Below, piece after piece: positions 32,671 through 40,228 of a stretch of DNA of 40,228 bases. A model generated the notes under the pieces. It was given only the letters and a program-made list of their open reading frames with translations. It was not told where the DNA came from and did not search any database. The stretch is from an uncultured bacterium (GTDB lineage Bacteria; Cyanobacteriota; Vampirovibrionia; Gastranaerophilales; Gastranaerophilaceae), in NCBI GenBank assembly GCA_900554095.1, contig USGC01000002.1, positions 1 to 40,228 of the forward strand. Reading direction: 5' to 3'. Positions within the stretch are counted from its first letter, which is position 1. Each line of letters opens with the position of its first letter. The position numbers were made by a program, and so were the translations under genes.

Positions 32671-34602
32671 ATGCAGCTCTCTGGTATTAACAAAAATTTT
32701 ATCTATTACAAAAATAACTATTACTTTTCAAATTCTAAAAAAGCTAAATCTAATTTTGATAATTCTATAGAGCAAAAAGATTTAAATTTTAAAGATGCCT
32801 CTATCATTAACAAAAATGTCGCTAAAGTATCTTTTTTAGGATATAATGTGTTCATTACTGACGGCGGGAATCATGCGGATAACATGCTTCACTTTGCAAA
32901 AGCTATCAGCAGCGATATTGAACCCATTCTTGAAAAGGTTAAAATACTTCCAAATGATCCGAATGTGAAATTTTTAAAAGACTTAGAACATGTATTAAAA
33001 GAACTCCCTTTAAAAAACAATTTATTTGGCCAATATGTTGCAATACCCGCTGCAGCCTGTGTGCCTATTTTGAATTTGCAAGATCAGGTAAATAAAGTTA
33101 TGAGAACTAATTTACAACTTACGCCAGAAAATATTAAGGCTCATAAACCTATAATTTTAAACTTCTTGCAAAAAATTTATGAAAATCCTTCGTATTACAG
33201 AGAATATATTGGCTACATGGATAGTGTAAATCAAGGTATAGAGCATACTTTTGGCGTTATAAAACAAATCAACAATCTTATTAAAACTTACCATGCAAAA
33301 GTATATGTACCAGCTGGACATCCTTTTGATGAAACTTTGAAATGGATGGCAGGTCAAAGAAATCTAAAACCTGAGCTTTATAACTTCATAGCTACAGGAG
33401 AGGACCAAAATGGTGCTGTAAAAGCCATGCAGCAAGAAATTAAAGATAAAAATTGGTACAATTTTAATTTACTGACTTTGTCCGATGCACGCAACATTAC
33501 AATTAAAAATAAAGGCTGGAATAAAGATTATATTTTTGCAGGTTACGATACGTGCACAACTGATGGCGCAAGAGGAGTTTATAATTTTTCTCCTGTAAGA
33601 GACGACAATAAAAAACTTATAGGATACAGTTACACAGACACCAAAACAAATGAATATCCGTTTAAAGAATTTCCTGCTAATGACGAGGTCGCTAATCTTG
33701 CTAAATACGTTGGACTTGATGCTGACGATGTTATTGCAAATAGAGGGGAAATTATTCAATATAAAAGCGGTATTTATAAGGACAAACTCTTAAACAAACT
33801 TTATCCGATTGAAGAGATTTTCTCTAAATACGAAATAGCTGATAAAAAGTTAAGATTAAGAGGGGATTATGTAGACAGCACTAAAAAGCTATTTTTTAGA
33901 AAAAATAATGAAAACAAAATAATTTTTCCTTATACAGACTGCGAAGGAAGTGGTAAACCTTCAGTATTACCGATGTGGGGCTGTTGTTTTGCAGTATTTA
34001 ATGCAATAAAAAAAGATATTTATTATGATAAACTTGCAAAACAGCTTTATAACACAGGGGCAAGAAGCTATGGTGCATACTTGATAAAAAAAGACAATGT
34101 TATGACGGATTTGCTAAACAAAGCCAGAAATGCATATAAAAATAGAGACTTTAACTCAGCAGAAATGTTATATAATGAAGCTATTGATGCGAGTAAGGCG
34201 TCTGAAAAATATGGATTTGAAGATATAACACCCTATATAGAACAAGGTGAAATGTTTTTTAAATTATATGACTTTGGCAAAGCTTCAGGATGTTTCAACA
34301 CAGCAATCACAAAGTTGAGCCGTAACATTAATAACTATTTATCAATACATAAACTTAAATTTATTGATATAAAGTTAGGCTGTGAAAAATATAAAAAGCA
34401 CGTTAACGAATATAATGATGTATTAAAAATCGCAGATATTTACAGAAAAATAGGCATAATATGTTTTGATAAAGGGGAAACAGAGTCAGCAGTCAGATGT
34501 TTTAAAGCTTCAAGTGAAATAAAAAATTGCACAATAACAGGTGAAAAATTAATAGCACGACGCGCTGAGCATAACATGTATATAGGAGATATTATAAAAT
34601 GA
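32671..34602 (+). CDS. Large hypothetical protein with TPR-like C-terminus
   Basis: 643 residues, unknown function. The second of two adjacent ATG codons was chosen because AAGGAG is then five bases upstream. The first 50 residues are Asn/Lys-rich and end with AKVSFLG, the tag noted in neighbours. Residues about 55-470 form an unassigned domain with ITDGGNHADNM, PAGHPFDETLKWMAGQ, FAGYDTCTTDGARGVYNFSPV and a WGCCFAVFNA segment, which look enzyme-like. Residues about 480-640 hold TPR-like helices (ARNAYKNRDFNSAEMLYNEAI; FDKGETESAVRCFKAS). Its TGA stop overlaps the next ATG by four bases, so it is coupled with the broken amidohydrolase gene. Confidence 0.7.
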   Translation: MQLSGINKNFIYYKNNYYFSNSKKAKSNFDNSIEQKDLNFKDASIINKNVAKVSFLGYNVFITDGGNHADNMLHFAKAISSDIEPILEKVKILPNDPNVKFLKDLEHVLKELPLKNNLFGQYVAIPAAACVPILNLQDQVNKVMRTNLQLTPENIKAHKPIILNFLQKIYENPSYYREYIGYMDSVNQGIEHTFGVIKQINNLIKTYHAKVYVPAGHPFDETLKWMAGQRNLKPELYNFIATGEDQNGAVKAMQQEIKDKNWYNFNLLTLSDARNITIKNKGWNKDYIFAGYDTCTTDGARGVYNFSPVRDDNKKLIGYSYTDTKTNEYPFKEFPANDEVANLAKYVGLDADDVIANRGEIIQYKSGIYKDKLLNKLYPIEEIFSKYEIADKKLRLRGDYVDSTKKLFFRKNNENKIIFPYTDCEGSGKPSVLPMWGCCFAVFNAIKKDIYYDKLAKQLYNTGARSYGAYLIKKDNVMTDLLNKARNAYKNRDFNSAEMLYNEAIDASKASEKYGFEDITPYIEQGEMFFKLYDFGKASGCFNTAITKLSRNINNYLSIHKLKFIDIKLGCEKYKKHVNEYNDVLKIADIYRKIGIICFDKGETESAVRCFKASSEIKNCTITGEKLIARRAEHNMYIGDIIK

Positions 34603-35838
34603 AGGTTCAAAATGTTTCAAATTCTAATGTAAGTTTTAGCGCAAAAATAATTGATTCACACGTTCATAGAGGATTAGATAACAGTTTATGGAATTCAACG
34701 AAGTTTCCTACACACGAACTTGATACATTTATTAAATCACCACTCAATATTTCAGTAGCAGGACAAAATCAAACAGATAATGTCATGAAAGTATTGGTTT
34801 CAAGTATAGATGGACTTGCCTGGTCTGAAGAACAGAAAAAAAGAGTTTTTGCACAAGGTAAAGATAAATACAGCTTAAAACCAGAAGAAGTCGAGTTTCA
34901 AAAAAATGAACTGGCCGCAAATCTTGATATGATTAATAAGTATAAGCAAGACAATTTCTATGCAGTAATGGCAGTATGCCAGCCATCTAAAACCAACGGG
35001 TCTGCGGACAATATAAGAGAGCTTGCGAAACAAAATCCTAATACTATTACAGGTTTGAAATTTCACCCTCAAGACTTACTGTTAAATGCGAATTCAACTC
35101 TTTATGATGATTATCTGAAACTTGCAGAAAAAATGCACTTCTTTTTCATTCACAAGTAAATATAGATTATGCAGCAAACAATGAAAAAGAAATCTTAAAC
35201 TGGGCAGATCCTGAATACATTTATGAATTAGCGAAAAGACACCCGAAGGTACCGGTAATTATGGGGCATATGGGCGCCGGCGGGAATTTAGCACATCAAA
35301 AGGCTATAAGAATTCTGGAAGAATCAATTCAAAACAATGATGCAAAACTTTATGTTGATATATCTTGGTTGATTTTGCAAACGACTTGCCAAGATATATC
35401 AACATAAAGTTTGATATATCTTGGGTTGATTTTGCAAACGACTTGCCAAGCGAAAACCCTCACAATATACTGGATGTAATAGACAAAATGAAAAATGCCG
35501 GAAAGTTAGATAGAATACTTTTTGGAACAGATGCACCTCTTGGCTGCTATGGAGAAGCTGAAACACTTAAAAGAACAAGAATGCAGCCAAAACAAGCTTA
35601 TGAACTTACCGTAAGCCGCATCAAAACCGCGATTAAAAACAGATTTGCAGACGAAGCCGACGCAATTATAGAAAAAATCTTTTACGAAAATTCAAACGAA
35701 CTATTTTTTGAAAAGAAATGGGCAAAATCCGGCCGAATTGGCAAAACAGCAGGAATTATAGCCGGTGCCGGCGGTGTTGGAGCAATAGTTTACTCTATTT
35801 TAAAACACAACCCAAAAGACAAAATTCAAAATAACTAA
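34599..35838 (+). pseudogene. Metal-dependent amidohydrolase, broken by frameshift and duplication
   Basis: The reading starts at ATG 34599 (MKVQNVSNSNVSFSAK) with the metal-binding pair H21-x-H23 in IIDSHVH and GLKFHPQ, but stops at 35157-35159. The next frame continues the family without a gap (LFHSQVNIDYAAN ... VIMGHMGAGG ... KLYVDISW), as if one base was lost near 35130. A second break occurs at 35346-35450 where the segment around YVDISWVDFANDLP is duplicated with an inverted copy. The third piece carries LFGTDAPLG with the active-site Asp and ends in a short hydrophobic helix and basic tail at 35838. The intact protein would be about 395 residues, amidohydrolase_2-like. Confidence 0.82.
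35346..35450. repeat. Inverted plus direct duplication in the amidohydrolase pseudogene
   Basis: Arms of 23 bp (35346-35368 and 35389-35411; core GATATATCTTGG/CCAAGATATATC) are perfect inverse complements. The stretch from TGATATATCTTGG through GACTTGCCAAG occurs first at about 35355-35393 and again at about 35411-35450. The switch points lie at the CTTGG/CCAAG words. Confidence 0.85.
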
Positions 35839-35981
35839 ACCTTTGCGTGAATTTTTCAAACCCAGAAGATAACTACCTCAAACGTATTATGTAAACTTTT
35901 ATAAATATAAGGCAAAAGTATGTAAATTTTTAAAAATTTTTGCATTAGTATAAATGTCTGAAACATAATGAAAGATATTTT

Positions 35982-36314
35982 ATGCGAATTAATAACATTA
36001 ACAATACCCCCTATGCTATGAATCACGCACCTTTAAAAAGAAGTAAACAGCCGTCTTTTAAAAGTGAATATGAAATTGACGGAAATACAATAGCATCCAG
36101 ACAGCAAGTCTTTACAATGGGAATGCTTATGAGTAATTTCTGGATTAGAGACGCGCGCAACACCTTTAATGATATAAAACGCAAAGGCATTTACGGAAAG
36201 TTTAATATAAAAGTAAATGACTATCGCGATGATATTGTTGAAAGAATTTTAAACAATAACATGATAAAATTTACGAAAATTGACCCTAATAAAAGAGGAT
36301 ATTACTATTACTAA
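35982..36314 (+). CDS. Small hypothetical protein with N-terminal PSFKS tag
   Basis: 110 residues, no recognised family. The N-terminus is Asn-rich (MRINNINNTPYAMNH) and reaches PSFKS at residues 24-28, the same kind of tag as in other proteins here. The rest is basic and mixed helix/strand, ending in GYYYY. The ATG lacks a good ribosome site. The stop region overlaps the convergent mnmG gene by four bases. Confidence 0.6.
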   Translation: MRINNINNTPYAMNHAPLKRSKQPSFKSEYEIDGNTIASRQQVFTMGMLMSNFWIRDARNTFNDIKRKGIYGKFNIKVNDYRDDIVERILNNNMIKFTKIDPNKRGYYYY

Positions 36315-38197
36315 CTGCTACGGGCAGCCTTGTGTCGCTCTAACAAAACCATTAAAACAGATATGTCCGCCGGCTTAACTCCTCCGATACGGGAAGCTTG
36401 AGCAAGTGTTTTAGGTCTGATTTTATTTAATTTATCCTTTGTTTCTGAGGAAATATGATCTATTTTAGTATAGTCAATATCTTCTGGAATTTGAAATTTC
36501 TCAAGCTTTCCAGCCTGTTCAACCTGGAATTCCTGACGCTTTAAATACCCGTCATATTTAATAAGAATTTCAACCTGCTCATACACATCACGCGGCAGGT
36601 TTAAAGTCATCGTCTCACTATCGAGCTCTTTGAGAATTTTGTATGAAATATTGGGGCGTTTTAGAAGTTCAGACATTCTCATACCGCGTTCAAGATTTTC
36701 GCCATATTTTGCTAATTTTTCATTTACATCATCACTTGCCGGGATTTTTTGAGCCTTTAAACGTTCTATCTCAGTCTGAATACTTTTTTGCTTATCTTCA
36801 AAAATCTTGAATTGCACATCGTCAACAAGCCCGATTTTGTGCCCAATCGGTGTAAGCCTGAAATCCGCATTATCCTGACGGAGCAGCAGTCTGTATTCTG
36901 AACGCGAAGTAAGCATTCTATAAGGGTCATCTATATCTTTTGTTACCAAATCATCAATCAAAGTTCCGATATAAGATGAGCTTCTGGAAAGCTCAAGCAT
37001 TTCTGATGAATTTAAATAATTATAAGCGTTTATACCGGCGATAAGTCCTTGTGCAGCTGCTTCTTCATATCCGCTGGTCCCGTTAATCTGCCCCGCAAAA
37101 AACAGGCCTTGAATATCTTTTGACATCAATGAATGTTTCGTTTGCACCGCGGGGACATAGTCATATTCAACAGCGTAAGCCGGTTTAATAACATGGGCTT
37201 TTTCTAATCCCGGTAAAGTCCGCAGCATTTGCACTTGAACATCCGCCGGCAGACTGCTTGAAAAACCTTGAATATAAACTTCATATGTACCAAGTCCTTC
37301 CGGTTCAATAAAAATATGATGAGAAGGATTTTGAGCAAATCTCACGATTTTATCTTCAATAGAAGGACAGTAACGCGGCCCAACACCTTTTATTAAGCCT
37401 TGGAACATCGGGGATTTATCCAAATTAGCTTTAATAATTTCATGCGTGCGCTCATTTGTTCTCGTTAAGTAGCACGGAACTTGCGGGCGTATAGGACGAT
37501 TAGGCTTGAACGAATAAAAGTTTAATTCGCTATCGCCCGGCTGAATATCCATTTTAGAATAATCAATAGATCTTTTATCAACACGCGGCGGGGTGCCGGT
37601 TTTTAATTTTTTTATATTTATACCAAATTTTTTCAAAGAGTCAGATAAACCAATAGCGGCTTTTTCGCCTAACCTTCCAGCACTGTAAGAGCGTAATCCT
37701 ACAAATATTTTTCCGCTTAAGGAAGTTCCAGTGGTTAAAATAACAGCTTTTGCCTTGTATTCAATACCGAATTCATCTACAGCACCAGCAATAACACCAT
37801 TTTCAGCAATCAAATCCGTTATACAAGCCTGACGTAAAAAGATATTTTCATTATTTTCAATGAGATTACGCATGTAATCCATGTACTGCCTTTTATCAGA
37901 CTGGGCACGCAAAGCCCTGACTGCCGGCCCTTTTGAAGAATTAAGCATTTTCATTTGAATATAAGTAGCATCAGCGGCTTCGCCCATAACCCCGCCAAGC
38001 GCATCAATTTCTCTTACTAAAGTTGACTTTGCAGGGCCTCCGATTGCAGGATTACAGGGCATAAGGGCTATATTATCCACATTTAAAGTACAAAGAAGCA
38101 CTTTTACGCCAAGGCGCGCTGCCGAAATTGCGGCTTCGCATCCTGCATGTCCTGCCCCTACCACTATTAAATCATACTCATTCTTCAAATATTCCAT
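36311..38197 (-). CDS. mnmG: tRNA uridine-34 modification enzyme MnmG (GidA)
   Basis: FAD-dependent subunit that with MnmE adds the carboxymethylaminomethyl (or aminomethyl) group to wobble U34 of certain tRNAs. 628 residues, normal length. The FAD-binding GAGHAGCEAA is at residues 14-23. Family signatures include CNPAIGGPAKS, GVMGEAAD, TGTPPRV, GPRYCPSIEDKI and EYDYVPAVQT. The C-terminal helical domain that binds MnmE is complete. TATAAT lies six bases before the ATG with no ribosome site, so a leaderless message is likely. Confidence 0.97.
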   Translation of the reverse strand: MEYLKNEYDLIVVGAGHAGCEAAISAARLGVKVLLCTLNVDNIALMPCNPAIGGPAKSTLVREIDALGGVMGEAADATYIQMKMLNSSKGPAVRALRAQSDKRQYMDYMRNLIENNENIFLRQACITDLIAENGVIAGAVDEFGIEYKAKAVILTTGTSLSGKIFVGLRSYSAGRLGEKAAIGLSDSLKKFGINIKKLKTGTPPRVDKRSIDYSKMDIQPGDSELNFYSFKPNRPIRPQVPCYLTRTNERTHEIIKANLDKSPMFQGLIKGVGPRYCPSIEDKIVRFAQNPSHHIFIEPEGLGTYEVYIQGFSSSLPADVQVQMLRTLPGLEKAHVIKPAYAVEYDYVPAVQTKHSLMSKDIQGLFFAGQINGTSGYEEAAAQGLIAGINAYNYLNSSEMLELSRSSSYIGTLIDDLVTKDIDDPYRMLTSRSEYRLLLRQDNADFRLTPIGHKIGLVDDVQFKIFEDKQKSIQTEIERLKAQKIPASDDVNEKLAKYGENLERGMRMSELLKRPNISYKILKELDSETMTLNLPRDVYEQVEILIKYDGYLKRQEFQVEQAGKLEKFQIPEDIDYTKIDHISSETKDKLNKIRPKTLAQASRIGGVKPADISVLMVLLERHKAARSS

Positions 38198-38203
38198 AAC
38201 TTT

Positions 38204-38231
38204 ATTATATTACAAAGAAACTTTTTTCCAA
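38204..38231 (-). promoter_or_regulatory. Putative mnmG promoter (leaderless)
   Basis: Minus strand TTGGAA (38226-38231), 16-base spacer, TATAAT (38204-38209), six bases before the ATG at 38197. Confidence 0.5.
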
Positions 38232-38346
38232 CTAAAGTATAAATAAGCTGATTATCTAATATATTTATACGATTTTTAAATTGAATAATAAAGTTTAATA
38301 TAATAAAGAACGATAAAATTTTTATACATCTTATTTGGAGCTCACA

Positions 38347-40014
38347 ATGTCAGAACAAATTCTAACACAGCCAATAACCGGAATAATAACGGCTAACGCC
38401 GAAAAAGCTAAATTAGCGTTGGAAAAAGCCAGAATAGCACACGAAAAATATTTAATCCGCCAAAACAATAAGGACTTAAATGAAGCCATTGAAAATTACA
38501 TTGACGCGGTTAAATATGACCCTACAATTCCGGAAACATATTACAGATTGGCTTCACTGATGTTTGAGCAGGGACAGATAAGCATTGATACTGCAATTGA
38601 GCAGTGCAAAACAGCGGTTTCACTGGCGCCTAGAAACATGAATGCCCATATGTATACAGGCTTTTTCATGAAGCTTGCCCAAGACTTTAAATCAGCAGAA
38701 GAAGAATTTAAATCTGCTATAAAGATGGGTAAATTCAAATCTGCACGTCCGCGCTTGATACTTTCACAAGCCATTTTACAGAAAATAAATTCTAAAAATG
38801 GCAGCATGGCAGATTACATGAACTTTTTGTACTATTTCTTGTCAGGCAGCATAATGCTTGCATGGGATAGGCCTACAATTAAAATGTTTTACAAAAACAT
38901 GTCAGACGATTTTTCTGTTTTTACATATAACACTGTAGGCAAGTTTTTAGAAAAGTTCAAACTTTATCCTGCTGCTGAAAACATTTACAAAAAAGCAGCG
39001 GACTGTACGGCTCATAGCGAAATTTTCTACAACAAAATGGGTGATTTAGCACTCAAGAATAAAGATATGGAAATTACCATTGACTGCTATAGAAAAGTTT
39101 TAGAAGCTAATCCTTTAAACCGTGAAGTTTTGATTAAGCTTGCAACTGTTCTACAGACTTATTTCCCGGAAAACACAGATGAGACTATCGACTGTTATGA
39201 AAAGCTCCTTGAGTTTGACATGGATAAAGCGCAAATTTATTATGAATTAGGCCACCTTTATCTGAAAAAAGAAGATAAAATAAATTCAATAAGCGCATTC
39301 AAACTTGCACTTGAGAATGCTCCAGAAAACCCTTTTTACAATAACTCATTGGCATATGCATACTCAAAAGCAGAACTTTATGAAGATGCAATAGAACATT
39401 ACAAAAAAGCAATTGCTCTAAATCCCGATAAAGAATGGACAGCAATCGTATGTCAGGCACTAGGAGCAATTTATGGAGAGGTGACCGGAAACATAGAAGC
39501 GGCGGTTGCAACTTATCAAGCAGGAATTATTCTAGACCCGAATAACTATGACTTATACATCGCACTTGGCGACATTCACATGGCTGAATACGACCTTGAT
39601 AAAGCGATTAAAGCATATTGCGACGCAATTACTCTTAATCCTGAAGACTATCGCGGATATTCAAAATGCGGAATTGCGCTTTGGGAAAAGGATTTTCTTG
39701 AAGAAGCGCTTGTGTCTTACCACAAATCTCTTGAATTAAATCCTGAAAATGAATTTACAAATAATAATTTAGGCATTTTATACTTAGACGGATTGATGGA
39801 TGCTGAGGAAGCTTTAGAGTATTTTGAAAACGCAATTGAGCTTAATCCAAGTTATACTCTTGCATATTTTAATGCAGGCCGCGCAAGCCAGGCGCTGGAT
39901 TTCAGAAATGATGCGGCGCATTATTATCAAATGGCTATTGATTTAAATAAAATTACTCAAGACCTTGATGAAGAAGACATACAGCAAAGGTTAAGACAAC
40001 TATTTGAGGTTTAG
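38347..40014 (+). CDS. Large TPR-repeat protein
   Basis: 555 residues from the ATG at 38347, with TTGGAG six bases upstream; a TTG-started frame from 38335 would put that site inside the gene. After about 35 residues it is nearly all tetratricopeptide repeats (about 12), e.g. DCYRKVLEANPLNREVL, AIEHYKKAIALNPDKEW, AIKAYCDAITLNPEDY, ALVSYHKSLELNPENEF, ALEYFENAIELNPSYTLAY. No signal peptide, membrane span or catalytic domain is seen, so it is likely a cytoplasmic scaffold. Divergent from mnmG. Confidence 0.88.
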   Translation: MSEQILTQPITGIITANAEKAKLALEKARIAHEKYLIRQNNKDLNEAIENYIDAVKYDPTIPETYYRLASLMFEQGQISIDTAIEQCKTAVSLAPRNMNAHMYTGFFMKLAQDFKSAEEEFKSAIKMGKFKSARPRLILSQAILQKINSKNGSMADYMNFLYYFLSGSIMLAWDRPTIKMFYKNMSDDFSVFTYNTVGKFLEKFKLYPAAENIYKKAADCTAHSEIFYNKMGDLALKNKDMEITIDCYRKVLEANPLNREVLIKLATVLQTYFPENTDETIDCYEKLLEFDMDKAQIYYELGHLYLKKEDKINSISAFKLALENAPENPFYNNSLAYAYSKAELYEDAIEHYKKAIALNPDKEWTAIVCQALGAIYGEVTGNIEAAVATYQAGIILDPNNYDLYIALGDIHMAEYDLDKAIKAYCDAITLNPEDYRGYSKCGIALWEKDFLEEALVSYHKSLELNPENEFTNNNLGILYLDGLMDAEEALEYFENAIELNPSYTLAYFNAGRASQALDFRNDAAHYYQMAIDLNKITQDLDEEDIQQRLRQLFEV

Positions 40015-40136
40015 CCGCATAGTGAGCTCTTAAGTATGCCGCTGGTTTAGGAATTAAAGTCCATTACCCGATTCCTCACGATATTAGCTGGAAAGTACGG
40101 ATCTTATCTTATCTTGGTTTTAAAATAAATTAAGAC

Positions 40137-40164
40137 TTGATTTTTTCAAAAAAAGATTTATAAT
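40137..40164 (+). promoter_or_regulatory. Promoter of the gene cut by the right edge
   Basis: TTGATT (40137-40142), 16-base spacer, TATAAT (40159-40164). Confidence 0.55.
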
Positions 40165-40190
40165 AGATATAGAGAAAGGAGCCCAAATGT

Positions 40191-40228
40191 ATGAATATTA
40201 TTTCAAAACCTAAAAGACCACTGGGGGG
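40191..40228 (+). CDS. Start of an unidentified gene (truncated by window edge)
   Basis: ATG at 40191 with AAAGGAG nine bases upstream; the visible product begins MNIISKPKRPLG. An ATG four bases earlier gives only eight residues. The family is unknown. Confidence 0.5.
   Translation, partial: MNIISKPKRPLG

Noticed and set aside
35365..35838. Separate gene of 157 residues
   Set aside because: It begins with TTG inside a duplicated segment and continues the amidohydrolase; it is the 3' fragment of the pseudogene.
1..40228. CRISPR array
   Set aside because: No regularly spaced direct repeats or cas genes were seen.

Overview
The window is low-GC bacterial chromosome. Gene content and style (anaerobic four-subunit 2-oxoacid:ferredoxin oxidoreductase, many TPR proteins, several lineage-specific proteins with a short S-F-x-[A/G/S] motif near the N-terminus) suggest a gut Gastranaerophilales ('Melainabacteria', non-photosynthetic Cyanobacteria relatives). 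This placement is inference from memory of such genomes, not from a search.

Layout. 1-15.7 kb is core chromosome: the tail of an unknown gene, recN, an RpoD-type sigma factor, tRNA-Val(TAC), an RlmD-like RNA uracil methyltransferase, a divergent RelA/SpoT-like protein, the kor-type operon alpha-beta-gamma-delta, an exported M48 metalloprotease with a TPR tail, a membrane protein of unknown function, mtaB, a Bax inhibitor-1/YccA-type protein, an ABC exporter half-transporter and tRNA-Asn(GTT).

From tRNA-Asn to about 32 kb lies an accessory region that looks like an integrative element or composite island. It has a large serine recombinase whose reading frame runs antisense through the tRNA, a Prim-Pol plus P-loop helicase replication module, a WYL regulator with a PD-(D/E)XK nuclease, a small XRE regulator, a catalytic-domain-only tyrosine recombinase, and a compact operon (methylase-like protein, HTH protein, RtcB RNA ligase, DnaC-like ATPase, unknown protein, TPR protein). 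It ends with a convergent HigA/HigB-type pair and a HAD phosphatase-like protein coupled to a multi-spanning membrane protein. No relaxase, conjugation, capsid or terminase gene is visible, so the region resembles a satellite or mobilisable island carrying defence-like cargo. Its right end could not be located.

From about 32.6 kb the chromosome resumes: a candidate structured RNA, an unknown 643-residue protein translationally coupled to a metal-dependent amidohydrolase that is now a pseudogene (one frameshift plus an inverted/direct duplication of template-switch type), a small unknown protein, mnmG, a large TPR protein, and the start of another gene at the window end.

Strand-wide pattern: several first-in-transcript genes (recN, the RlmD-like gene, mtaB, mnmG, the HigB-like toxin, the HAD gene) lack a Shine-Dalgarno sequence and have a -10-like hexamer 6-7 bases before the start codon, which suggests leaderless mRNAs. 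Genes inside operons carry clear AAGGAG-type sites. This rule was used to choose starts.
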